A stretch of DNA of 6,356 nt, taken from NCBI GenBank assembly GCA_903849835.1, contig CAINKA010000121.1:1-6356 (forward strand), in the 5' to 3' direction. A model generated the notes under the pieces. That model did no database searches and was not told the origin of the DNA. It saw nothing but the letters and a program-made list of their open reading frames with translations. Of this stretch, positions 1 through 6,354 are shown one piece after another (within the stretch, counting starts at the first letter, position 1; each line of letters begins with the position of its first letter). The DNA comes from an uncultured Alphaproteobacteria bacterium. GTDB lineage: Bacteria > Pseudomonadota > Alphaproteobacteria > Rickettsiales > UBA1997. Position numbers and translations under genes: made by a program.

Positions 1-45
1 CATTGAGTGATCAGGGTAACATTGAGCAAGTTTTAAAACTCAAAA

Positions 46-459
46 TTACTCCGCCTTCACCCACTTCCCCCCTTCCTTCTTGTAAGAATTTTTAGCCTTC
101 ACCTTCGCTGCAAACTTCCCTTCTTCGTAAAAATAAAAAACCCGCGAAAACTTGGAAATAAAGGCTTCAGACGGCTCTGACAAAAAAACTAAGTAATCCG
201 CTTCGTTGGTATTTTCTTCCTTGTCGGTGATTAAAATCGGCTGCCTTGTCATTTTAAAATCCTTGTCGGAAATCGTAACGTGAGGAATGAATTTGCTACG
301 GCCGTAAGTCCACAAAGAGGCGTCGATTTCGGCGATTTGTTTTTGGTCGGCACAAAAAACCAACGCTTTTTTCTTCTCGTCCAGAACCTTGATTAGCAAA
401 GGCGCAAGCGACTTGATGATTGTCTCATCAACTTGATAAAAATTTATTTCGGGCTTCAT
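46..459 (-). CDS. holC: DNA polymerase III chi subunit
   Basis: This 137-residue protein matches the chi subunit of the DNA polymerase III holoenzyme. In well-studied bacteria chi links the clamp loader to the C-terminal tail of single-stranded DNA-binding protein during replication. Seen in the sequence: the N-terminal INFYQV strand, the central SLWTYGRSKFIPHVTI segment (equivalent to the family's LWT-Y...F-PH region), then QPILITDKEENTNEADYLVF (the usual 'P-L-T--EENPN-AD-L' block), and a basic tail ending KKEGGKWVKAE. The length is near the usual 140-150 residues. The ATG overlaps the rppH stop by four bases (ATGA), so it is probably translated by coupling from rppH; no clear Shine-Dalgarno is visible. 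Alphaproteobacteria generally lack a recognisable psi partner (known for the group), and none is seen here. The remaining 45 bases downstream hold no recognisable terminator. Confidence 0.88.
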   Translation of the reverse strand: MKPEINFYQVDETIIKSLAPLLIKVLDEKKKALVFCADQKQIAEIDASLWTYGRSKFIPHVTISDKDFKMTRQPILITDKEENTNEADYLVFLSEPSEAFISKFSRVFYFYEEGKFAAKVKAKNSYKKEGGKWVKAE

Positions 460-962
460 TTTTTTATTAAAAATTTCGAGAATTCTTCGAAGACATCTTC
501 GTAAAGCTTGCGCTTAAAACCAACAATTACGCTGACGATTTCATTTTTTTCGATCCATTTCCAACTAGAAAATTCTGGCTTCTCAGTGCGAATATTAACC
601 TCACTTTCTTCGCCGACAAACTCAGCCAAATACCATCTTTGTTTTTGTCCCAAATATTTCCCGCCCCAAAATTTTTTCTGCAAATTATAGGGGAAATTAT
701 AGTAAAAATGTTCGCGACTTTTTTGCAGAATTTTGATTCCCGAATTAGCAATTCCAGTCTCTTCTTTGAGCTCGCGAAACATCGCATCATCCTCTTTTTC
801 GCCAGCATCCAAACCACCTTGCGGCATTTGCCAAGCATCAGAATTATTGTCGATTCTCTTGCCAACAAAAATGTTTTTTTCCTTGTTGATGAGCATTATT
901 CCGACACCGCTGCGATAGAGATAATCCGGCCTTGCCGAATCTTTAATTGCTTGCGCTGACAT
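456..962 (-). CDS. rppH: RNA pyrophosphohydrolase (Nudix family)
   Basis: This 168-residue Nudix hydrolase is of the RppH type, which removes pyrophosphate from the 5' triphosphate end of mRNA and starts RNase E-dependent decay; some relatives prefer dinucleoside polyphosphates. The full Nudix signature GX5EX7REUXEEXGU is intact at residues 49-71 (G49, E55, R63-E64, E67-E68, G70-I71), so the metal-binding glutamates are present. RppH-like hallmarks flank it: YRSGVGIMLIN at 16-26, VGKRID at 33-38 and AWQMPQGG at 43-50. The length fits the family (about 155-175). The ATG at 962 gives a short extra N-terminal leader before the conserved YR-GVGI block, and a later start cannot be excluded. It is the first gene of a leftward pair with holC and is divergent from thrC. 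I prefer RppH to other Nudix enzymes because of the WQMPQGG context. Confidence 0.88.
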   Translation of the reverse strand: MSAQAIKDSARPDYLYRSGVGIMLINKEKNIFVGKRIDNNSDAWQMPQGGLDAGEKEDDAMFRELKEETGIANSGIKILQKSREHFYYNFPYNLQKKFWGGKYLGQKQRWYLAEFVGEESEVNIRTEKPEFSSWKWIEKNEIVSVIVGFKRKLYEDVFEEFSKFLIKK

Positions 963-1033
963 TGACTTGTTGATTGGTTTACTTAGAAAAATTGGATATT
1001 TTTCAACTTAAAAATTTCCTCACAAATTTACCA
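963..1033. promoter_or_regulatory. divergent intergenic region, candidate promoters
   Basis: These 71 AT-rich bases must hold the promoters for both the leftward rppH-holC pair and the rightward thrC operon, unless the latter starts inside rppH. For thrC the best match I see is TTGACT (962-967) with TAGAAA (984-989), a 16-base spacer and a weak -10. For rppH the reverse strand has TTGAAA (1006-1001) but no convincing -10 at the right spacing. There is no good Shine-Dalgarno before either start. No attenuator, leader peptide or riboswitch is visible. The role follows from gene orientation; the exact promoter elements are only guesses. Confidence 0.35.
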
Positions 1034-2440
1034 ATGAAATTTACCTCGACTCGCCTAGCCGCTCCCAGCCTATCTTTTGAGGAAGTGGTTTTTCAGGGGC
1101 TCGCTTCTGACGGCGGACTTTACGTTCCAGATTTTTTACCAAAATTCAGCGAGAAAGATCTTTCTCGGATGAAAAAAATGTCCTACGAAGAATTATTTTT
1201 TGAGGTCACAAAATATTTTATCGACTCAGAAATCGATTCGGATTCTTACAAAAAAATCATCGAAAAATCTTACAAAAAATTTTCTCACCCAGCCATCGCG
1301 CCCTTAAAACAACTGAGTCACAACGAATTTCTTCTCGAACTTTTTCACGGACCAACTTTAGCTTTCAAAGATTTCGCGCTGCAATTTTTAGGAAATTTGC
1401 TCGATTATTTTTTAGCAAAACGTGACGAAAAAATTGTAATTATCGGCGCTACTTCCGGCGACACTGGATCAGCTGCAATTCAGGGCTGCATGTCTTGCAA
1501 AAATGCGCAGATTTTTATTCTTCATCCACAAAATAAAGTTTCAGAAGTTCAAAGAAAGCAGATGACGAGTGTCCTCGCAAAAAACGTCTTCAACATTGCC
1601 ATCACTGGGAATTTCGATGATTGCCAAGCGATGGTAAAAAAAATGTTCGCTACCCAAGATTTTTTAAATGGCAAAAAAATGGTCGCAGTAAATTCCATAA
1701 ATTTTGCCCGCATCATGGCGCAAATCGTTTATTATTTTTACGCCGCATTGCGACTTGGAACTGACGAAAAAAATCCAATTTCATTTTCAGTTCCAACCGG
1801 AAATTTCGGCGATATTTACGCCGGATTTTTAGCAAAAAAAATGGGCTTAAATATTCGCAAATTAATCATCGCCACAAATTCAAACGACATCCTCACACGC
1901 TTTTTAAATCACAATGACTACAGCAGAAAAGATTTGATCGATACCATCTCTCCAAGCATGAATATCCAAGTCTCAAGCAATTTCGAAAGATTGCTTTTTG
2001 ATACTCACAAGGAGAAAAAATTAGAAGCAAAACTTCCAGAATTAATGCTGGAATTTGAAAGAAGTGGATCGCTAAAAATCGACGAAGAAGTTTTAAAAAA
2101 TATCCAACAAAATTTCGAATCTTATTCGGTCGATGATGATGCAACAAAGAAAATCATCAAAGAACTTTTTGAAAAAACCGGCGAAACCCTTGACCCACAC
2201 AGTGCCATCGGAGTTCATGCTTCACGAGAATTTATCGCCAGCAAAAATTATGACGGAGAATTTGTTGTCACTTTAGCAACCGCACATCCAGCAAAATTCC
2301 CCGATGCCGTGATTGCTGCCGGCGCTCCCAAACCAACCTTACCCAGCTTCCTAAAAGGCCTGATGAAAGCGAAAGAAAAATTCGAAGTGATCGAGAATAA
2401 TTTGGATTTGGTGAAGGGATTTATTGCGGAGAGAATATGA
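1034..2440 (+). CDS. thrC: threonine synthase
   Basis: This PLP-dependent enzyme converts O-phospho-L-homoserine and water into threonine and phosphate, the last step of threonine biosynthesis, in the cytosol. From the ATG at 1034 the protein has 468 residues, typical for the proteobacterial/fungal long form. Seen: MKFTSTR start, GLASDGGLYVP (residues 22-32), FHGPTLAFKDFALQFLG (104-120) with K112 as the expected Schiff-base lysine, the phosphate-binding loop GATSGDTGSAA (138-148), NSINFARIMAQ (220-230) and PTGNFGDIYAG (254-264). The C-terminal part carries DPHSAIGVHA and TLATAHPAKFPDAV. The frame stays open upstream to a TTG at 974, but family members begin at the MK-STR block, so the ATG is chosen; this leaves a weak ribosome-binding site. 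It is first in the rightward operon and its stop overlaps the next start (ATGA). No other threonine-pathway genes are in view. Confidence 0.95.
   Translation: MKFTSTRLAAPSLSFEEVVFQGLASDGGLYVPDFLPKFSEKDLSRMKKMSYEELFFEVTKYFIDSEIDSDSYKKIIEKSYKKFSHPAIAPLKQLSHNEFLLELFHGPTLAFKDFALQFLGNLLDYFLAKRDEKIVIIGATSGDTGSAAIQGCMSCKNAQIFILHPQNKVSEVQRKQMTSVLAKNVFNIAITGNFDDCQAMVKKMFATQDFLNGKKMVAVNSINFARIMAQIVYYFYAALRLGTDEKNPISFSVPTGNFGDIYAGFLAKKMGLNIRKLIIATNSNDILTRFLNHNDYSRKDLIDTISPSMNIQVSSNFERLLFDTHKEKKLEAKLPELMLEFERSGSLKIDEEVLKNIQQNFESYSVDDDATKKIIKELFEKTGETLDPHSAIGVHASREFIASKNYDGEFVVTLATAHPAKFPDAVIAAGAPKPTLPSFLKGLMKAKEKFEVIENNLDLVKGFIAERI
2428..2433 (+). promoter_or_regulatory. possible ribosome binding site of the small gene
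   Basis: GGAGAG lies inside the end of thrC, three bases before the ATG at 2437. It is the only respectable Shine-Dalgarno-like match in the operon. It supports the 2437 start, and hence the view that the palindromic repeat just downstream is really translated. The spacing is shorter than ideal. Confidence 0.4.
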
Positions 2441-2883
2441 AAATCGTCGCAGAAATTACTCCAAACACATGCGATGTCACCCTGAGCCTGTCGAAGGGTG
2501 ATTTAGAATCCGAGGCTCCAATCACGCTTCGACAAGCTCAGCATGACACTGAATTTCAACACGAAGAACTCGCACAAGGACGCTGGTTTAGCTTCAGCTT
2601 AATGGAACAATTGGGCAATATTGGCAGCGAGGTTAGTCGTGCCATTAGCTGGAAAAACAAAGGCGAACAGCAGCAATACCTCAGAGCATTTCATCGAGCA
2701 TTGGAGCTGATTTACCTCACGGTTGAAGATAAAAAAAATCGCAAACGACTTCGAGAAATTTTGATGATACGAGAAACTTTGTGCGATTTTTTTATTGGAG
2801 AAAATCAATTCAAATCTACCGACGAATCTTGGCAAAAATATTTTTTATATTTTGCTTATGCCGCACGGAAAAACGTTAGCTAA
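2437..2883 (+). CDS. small helical protein of unknown function, carrying a palindromic repeat
   Basis: I cannot assign a function to this 148-residue protein. From about residue 45 onwards it looks like a conserved all-helical domain: AQGRWFSFSLMEQLGNIGSEV (46-66), AFHRALELIYLTVEDKKNR (about 84-102), LREILMIRETLCDFF, then STDESWQKYFLYFAYAARKN. It has no signal peptide or membrane span. From memory, similar short 'GNIGSEV-RAI... REVLCDYF' proteins occur unannotated in various bacteria; this is recollection, not a search. Residues 14-37 are encoded almost entirely by a palindromic repeat (2475-2548) and read VTLSLSKGD...TLRQAQHDT, unlike the rest; without it the protein would have about 123 residues. 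The start overlaps the thrC stop (ATGA) and the stop overlaps the ccmF start (TAATG). A start at M56 (2602) would avoid the repeat but would cut into the conserved domain. Confidence 0.7.
   Translation: MKIVAEITPNTCDVTLSLSKGDLESEAPITLRQAQHDTEFQHEELAQGRWFSFSLMEQLGNIGSEVSRAISWKNKGEQQQYLRAFHRALELIYLTVEDKKNRKRLREILMIRETLCDFFIGENQFKSTDESWQKYFLYFAYAARKNVS
2475..2548. repeat. palindromic (REP/BIME-like) element, copy 1, inside a coding sequence
   Basis: Two 29-bp arms, 2475-2503 and 2520-2548, are inverted copies of each other with four mismatches (2480, 2481, 2488 and 2497 against their partners) around a 16-nt centre. The left arm is itself a hairpin, TCACCCT (2477-2483) pairing with AGGGTGA (2495-2501). 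The right arm is a similar hairpin, TCACGCT (2522-2528) with AGCATGA (2540-2546). The 23 bases at 2526-2548 are identical to 6330-6352 in copy 2. The element contains no stop in the frame of the host gene, so translation runs through it. No transposase is nearby, so this is a non-autonomous element. Confidence 0.88.
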
Positions 2884-4775
2884 TGTCCCCCACCCTCGGC
2901 TTCGCACTCCTCCTCCTCACCTTCTCCGCCAGTATTTTCTTGCCGATTTTTAATTTTATTTTTTACAAAAAAACTTCACTTGTTGAGCTGCAAAAAATCT
3001 CCTTCGCACTCACTTGCGGAATTTTTTTGGCGGCGGTTTTGGCGCAGATTTGTTTGATTTTTTCTTTCGTGATTTCGGATTATTCCGTCACCAATGTTTA
3101 CCAAAATTCACACCATTTAAAACCGCTAATTTACAAAATTTCTGGCAGCTGGGGAAATCACGAAGGATCAATGCTGTTGCTGATTTCCATCTTGTCTGCT
3201 TACACCCTTACCTTCAATTTTTTTTCCAAAATTGATGCGGTAAAAAAAATAATAATCACCTCGTCGCAATCGATAATAATCGCACTCTTCGCTGCTTTTA
3301 CCGCCTTCACTTCCAATCCATTCGCACGAATTTTTCCGGCTCCGAGTGAAGGTCTCGGATTAAATCCCGTCTTGCAAGATATCGGCCTCGCACTGCATCC
3401 ACCAATGCTTTATACGGGTTACATCGGATTTTCGCTGATTTTTTCTTTCGCCATTGCCGGACTTTTAACTGAGAAAATTGATAAAAATTTTGCGCGTCAT
3501 TTAAAAAATTGGCTGTTTTTTTCTTACGGATTCTTGACGCTCGGAATTGGTCTTGGCGCTTGGTGGGCCTATCGCGAACTTGGTTGGGGAGGATATTGGT
3601 TTTGGGATCCGGTTGAAAATGTTTCGCTGATGCCGTGGATCGCCGCAACCGCCCTGATTCACTGCGTAATGCTTTTGGAAAAAAAAGAAATCTTCAAAAT
3701 TTGGACTGGGTTTTTAGCGATCCTAACTTTCATTTTATGCCTGCTGGGAATTTTTCTAACACGCTCTGGAATCTTGTCCTCCGTGCATTCATTCGCTATT
3801 GATGCCAGCAGGGGATTTTTTGTAATCGCGTTAATCGCACTAATCGGCGGAGCTGGTTTGCTAATTCTTGGAATCAAAATGCCGAAAATAAAAAACGATA
3901 ACTCCAACAAAACTCCAATAATTTTTTGGTCAAAAATCGGCAGCGTTTTGGTGAATAATTATTTCCTCATCATCGCTTTATTCATCGTGCTTCTCGGCAC
4001 TCTTTATCCAATTTTTTCTCGCAGTTTTTTTGATCAATTTATCGCGATTGGACCAAGCTATTACAATAAAATTTTCAGCATTTTAATCATTCCATTTTTG
4101 ATTTTTTTAACGATCGCACCCGAGCTGGATTACAACAAAAAAACCGCAAAAGAAAAAATTCTTAACCGCCGCAACGCCCTAATTTTAGCTATCTCAGCAG
4201 CCCTCACCTCTTTGACATTTTTTTATCACCAACCTGCAAATGTTTTACAAATCACAATTTTATTCTTAGCAATTTTTTCCACCTTACGACTCGCGCCTTA
4301 CGCCTTGCGCCTTACCCCCATGACCCTCGCCCATCTCGGATTTTCTTTAATCATCATCGGCCTAGTTCTGACCTCATCTTTCGGGCTGGTAAAGGAAATA
4401 AATTTGAAAGAAGGCGAGTCGTTTAAAATCGGAAATTACGAAATAAAATTTGAAAAGATTGAATATTTCGCCGGCAAAAATTTCGTCGCAAGACAAGGCG
4501 ATTTTTTAATTCTAGAAAATGGAAAAGAGATTGGACAAACAACGCCGCAACTGCGCTATTACCCAACCTCAGAACAAACCACGAACGAATCTTCCGTCAA
4601 ACATAATTTTTTTGGCGACATTTACACCGTCATTGGCAATAAGGATGAAAGTGAAAATTACGCCGTGCGCGCTTACTACAAACCCTTTATTTACCTAATC
4701 TGGATTGGTTGCGGTTTGATTTTTTTTGCTTCAATTTCGCACCCATTCCGAACTAAAAATAAAAACTTCAAATGA
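2883..4775 (+). CDS. ccmF: cytochrome c-type biogenesis protein, heme lyase subunit
   Basis: CcmF is the integral membrane core of the system I cytochrome c maturation complex. With CcmH (and CcmI) it takes heme from holo-CcmE and attaches it to apocytochrome c on the periplasmic side. The 630 residues are close to the usual 640-660. Seen: many hydrophobic spans; SGSWGNHEGSMLLL (87-100); the tryptophan-rich WWD heme-handling segment running from W227 to about S248 (WWAYRELGWGGYWFWDPVEN); and four histidines at the conserved positions, H172 (LHPPMLYTGY), H260 (AATALIHC), H302 (SSVHSFAIDASRG) and H484 (TLAHLGFSL). A periplasmic domain (about 500-605) with the family's PQLRYYPTSEQTTNE block precedes a last membrane span near 606-622. 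Residues 467-478 come from a degenerate 7-bp tandem repeat. No other ccm gene is in the window. Overlaps join it to both neighbours (TAATG before, ATGA after). Confidence 0.95.
   Translation: MSPTLGFALLLLTFSASIFLPIFNFIFYKKTSLVELQKISFALTCGIFLAAVLAQICLIFSFVISDYSVTNVYQNSHHLKPLIYKISGSWGNHEGSMLLLISILSAYTLTFNFFSKIDAVKKIIITSSQSIIIALFAAFTAFTSNPFARIFPAPSEGLGLNPVLQDIGLALHPPMLYTGYIGFSLIFSFAIAGLLTEKIDKNFARHLKNWLFFSYGFLTLGIGLGAWWAYRELGWGGYWFWDPVENVSLMPWIAATALIHCVMLLEKKEIFKIWTGFLAILTFILCLLGIFLTRSGILSSVHSFAIDASRGFFVIALIALIGGAGLLILGIKMPKIKNDNSNKTPIIFWSKIGSVLVNNYFLIIALFIVLLGTLYPIFSRSFFDQFIAIGPSYYNKIFSILIIPFLIFLTIAPELDYNKKTAKEKILNRRNALILAISAALTSLTFFYHQPANVLQITILFLAIFSTLRLAPYALRLTPMTLAHLGFSLIIIGLVLTSSFGLVKEINLKEGESFKIGNYEIKFEKIEYFAGKNFVARQGDFLILENGKEIGQTTPQLRYYPTSEQTTNESSVKHNFFGDIYTVIGNKDESENYAVRAYYKPFIYLIWIGCGLIFFASISHPFRTKNKNFK
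4282..4316 (+). repeat. degenerate 7-bp tandem repeat within ccmF
   Basis: Five consecutive heptamers read CCTTACG, ACTCGCG, CCTTACG, CCTTGCG, CCTTACC. Four are close variants of CCTTACG and the second is diverged. The stretch is more GC-rich than its surroundings and encodes the pseudo-repeat TLRLAPYALRLT (residues 467-478), just before the conserved TLAHLG helix of CcmF. Because it is short and degenerate, chance cannot be excluded. Confidence 0.5.
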
Positions 4776-5056
4776 AATTTAAAATTTACAAACCCGCAAA
4801 ATCTGCGATGCAATCTGGCCGCAAAAATACCAAAAAATGGCTGATGAAGCCGATGGAAGAAAGTGGCGTTCGATCAGTAAATTCGTTAGTCGGCTGGATT
4901 TCAGCGAGCAACACAAATTCGCAACTTCAATTCAAATTTTTAAGCAAAGAAGACGCGATTAAATTTGCGGAAAGCAGAAATTTTGCCTACGAAATTTTCG
5001 AACCAAAATCCGCAACGCTGAAGAAAAAATCTTACGCGGAGAATTTTACAAACTGA
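4772..5056 (+). CDS. NDUFS4-like complex I accessory subunit (ETC complex I subunit)
   Basis: This 94-residue protein matches the NDUFS4 / 'ETC complex I subunit conserved region' family (Pfam PF04800). In mitochondria the 18-kDa NDUFS4 subunit binds the peripheral arm of NADH:ubiquinone oxidoreductase near the NADH-oxidising module and stabilises it. Homologues are known as accessory subunits in alphaproteobacterial complex I, for example in Paracoccus. Seen: the IYKPAKSAMQSGRKNTKKW block (residues 5-23), LVGWISASNTNSQLQFKF (about 39-56), EDAIKFAE, and the C-terminal KKSYAENF. It has no targeting or membrane sequence, so it would act at the cytoplasmic face of the inner membrane. The length is normal for the bacterial form. 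The start overlaps the ccmF stop (ATGA) and its stop overlaps the gshA start (TGATG). No nuo genes are in the window, so the complex I it serves is encoded elsewhere. Confidence 0.9.
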   Translation: MKFKIYKPAKSAMQSGRKNTKKWLMKPMEESGVRSVNSLVGWISASNTNSQLQFKFLSKEDAIKFAESRNFAYEIFEPKSATLKKKSYAENFTN

Positions 5057-6288
5057 TGACCGACTTCACCGCAACCCTCGCCCAAAAAATCAGCGCCAAT
5101 CACCGAAAAATTTCGGAATTTTTTGCGGAAAAATTTTCGCAGGCGCCTCAGCTTTTTTACAATTCGATCGATTTGCGTCACTCTGGTTTCAAAATTGCGC
5201 CGATCGATACCAACTGCTTCCCTGCTGGCTTCAACAACCTTTCTGCTGATTCAAGAATAGATGCGAAAAAAATTTCTGATGATTTTTTTTCGGCGAGTTT
5301 TTCGGGCGCGAAAAAAATTTTAATCATTCCCGAAAATCACACGCGCAATTTGCGCTACCTCGAAAATGTTCGAAATTTGCAGGAAATTCTTGGCGCAGAA
5401 AAAGAGGTTTTGGTTGGAACGCTGATTGCGGAGATCAAAGAAAAAACTGTGATCGACTTAGAGAATGGCCACTCTTTGACGCTTCATCCGCTGACGAAAA
5501 AATCTGAAAAAATTTTGACGATTGATGGTTTTGAGGCTGACGTAATTTTGCTGAATAATGATCTCAGTGACGGCATTCCGGAAATTTTTAAAAATTGTGC
5601 GACACCGATTACACCCTCGCCAGATCTGGGCTGGCACCGACGTCGCAAATCACATCACTTCGATATTTACAACCAACTCGCGCAAGAATTGGCCAAGATT
5701 TTGGAGATCGATTCTTGGCTGATTTCCTCGATGCATTCAACTTGCGAAGAGGTTGATTTTAAAGAGCGCAAAGGTCTCGAACCGCTGGCAAAAAAAGTTG
5801 ACGAATTGCTCGAAAACTTGCGCAAAAAATATCAGGAATATGGCATTGCTGATGAACCTTATTGCTACGTCAAAGCTGACAGTGGAACCTACGGAATCGG
5901 GGTCTGGCCGGTTTTTTCGGGACAAGAAGTTTTGGACATCAACAAAAAAGAGCGCAACAAAATGAGCGTGCTTAAAGGCTCGGTGCAAAATACGCGCGTG
6001 ATCATTCAAGAGGGCATCAAGACCATCGACAAAATTGACGGAAAAATCGCCGAGCCGATGATCTACATGATCAATGGCCAAGTGGTTGGGAACCTCTTCC
6101 GCGTCAATGAAAATCGCGACGAAAAAATTAGTTTAAATGCTGCGGGCGCAAGTTTTTTTGATCTGAAAAATCTGAGTGAAAATCAGTTGGAACTCGGATT
6201 AGAAAAAAATGAAATTGCTGAAGTTTATTCAGTGGTTGCACGGCTTGCGGCACTTGCGGCTTCAATCGAAAATGTAATGTCATGCTGA
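5056..6288 (+). CDS. gshA: glutamate-cysteine ligase, PF08886/TIGR02049 type
   Basis: This enzyme makes gamma-glutamylcysteine from glutamate, cysteine and ATP, the first step of glutathione synthesis, in the cytosol. It resembles the 'ferrooxidans-type' GshA family rather than the E. coli type. Seen: DLRHSGFKIAPIDTNCFPAG (residues 39-58) followed by FNNL, LGWHRRRKSHHF (191-202), the glycine-rich VKADSGTYGIG (272-282, a likely nucleotide-binding loop), VIIQEGI (315-321), and EPMIYMINGQVVGNLFRVN (333-351). The 410 residues are slightly below the usual 420-440. The conserved part ends at VVARLAALAASIE (about 393-405). The last few residues (VMSC) and the TGA stop are encoded by the left arm of a palindromic repeat starting at 6276, so the native C-terminus may have been replaced. 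The start overlaps the previous stop by one base (TGATG). A GGAG 14 bases upstream is too distant to be a convincing ribosome site, so coupling is likely. Confidence 0.9.
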   Translation: MTDFTATLAQKISANHRKISEFFAEKFSQAPQLFYNSIDLRHSGFKIAPIDTNCFPAGFNNLSADSRIDAKKISDDFFSASFSGAKKILIIPENHTRNLRYLENVRNLQEILGAEKEVLVGTLIAEIKEKTVIDLENGHSLTLHPLTKKSEKILTIDGFEADVILLNNDLSDGIPEIFKNCATPITPSPDLGWHRRRKSHHFDIYNQLAQELAKILEIDSWLISSMHSTCEEVDFKERKGLEPLAKKVDELLENLRKKYQEYGIADEPYCYVKADSGTYGIGVWPVFSGQEVLDINKKERNKMSVLKGSVQNTRVIIQEGIKTIDKIDGKIAEPMIYMINGQVVGNLFRVNENRDEKISLNAAGASFFDLKNLSENQLELGLEKNEIAEVYSVVARLAALAASIENVMSC

Positions 6289-6354
6289 GCTTGTCGAAGC
6301 ATGATTCTGAGCACGGTACCACGAATCATGCTTCGACAAGCTCAGCATGACATT
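6276..6354. repeat. palindromic (REP/BIME-like) element, copy 2, overlapping the gshA 3' end
   Basis: Arms 6276-6307 and 6323-6354 are perfect 32-bp inverted repeats around a 15-nt loop. Each arm is also a small hairpin: TCATGCT (6280-6286) pairs with AGCATGA (6298-6304), and the right arm mirrors this. The core GAGCTTGTCGAAG is shared with copy 1. The left arm holds the gshA stop codon at 6286-6288. In RNA the element would form a very stable stem. It could therefore end or trim the operon transcript, but no T-tract follows within the two remaining bases, so an intrinsic terminator cannot be claimed. Confidence 0.93.

Noticed and set aside
1..3. CAT at the left edge, a possible ATG of a further leftward gene after holC.
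   Set aside because: Only the putative start codon would be inside the window, so nothing supports it.
29..40. 12-bp palindrome AGTTTTAAAACT downstream of holC, as a possible terminator.
   Set aside because: It has no loop and only two G-C pairs, with no T-tract in the holC direction; it is expected by chance in AT-rich sequence.
508..959. Several open frames of 60-113 codons within rppH, in other frames and on the other strand.
   Set aside because: They lie wholly over the well-supported rppH frame and their products show no recognisable motifs.
974..1033. Upstream extension of thrC from a TTG at 974 (20 extra residues).
   Set aside because: The extension is AT-rich low-complexity sequence, has no ribosome-binding site and lies before the family's usual MK-STR start, so the ATG at 1034 was used.
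2884..2933. Pyrimidine-rich, C-rich stretch at the start of ccmF as a possible foreign insert or regulatory site.
   Set aside because: It encodes the normal hydrophobic first membrane segment of CcmF, where Leu/Ser/Pro codons rich in C and T are expected.
5737..6081. Opposite-strand open frame of 114 codons within gshA.
   Set aside because: It is a shadow of gshA, whose glycine-rich and EPMIY motifs lie in the forward frame; the reverse product has no family features.
6276..6354. Intrinsic terminator call for the right-end palindrome.
   Set aside because: The stem is very strong but no U-tract follows within the window, and the same sequence occurs inside a coding region at 2475-2548, so it is better described as a repeat element.
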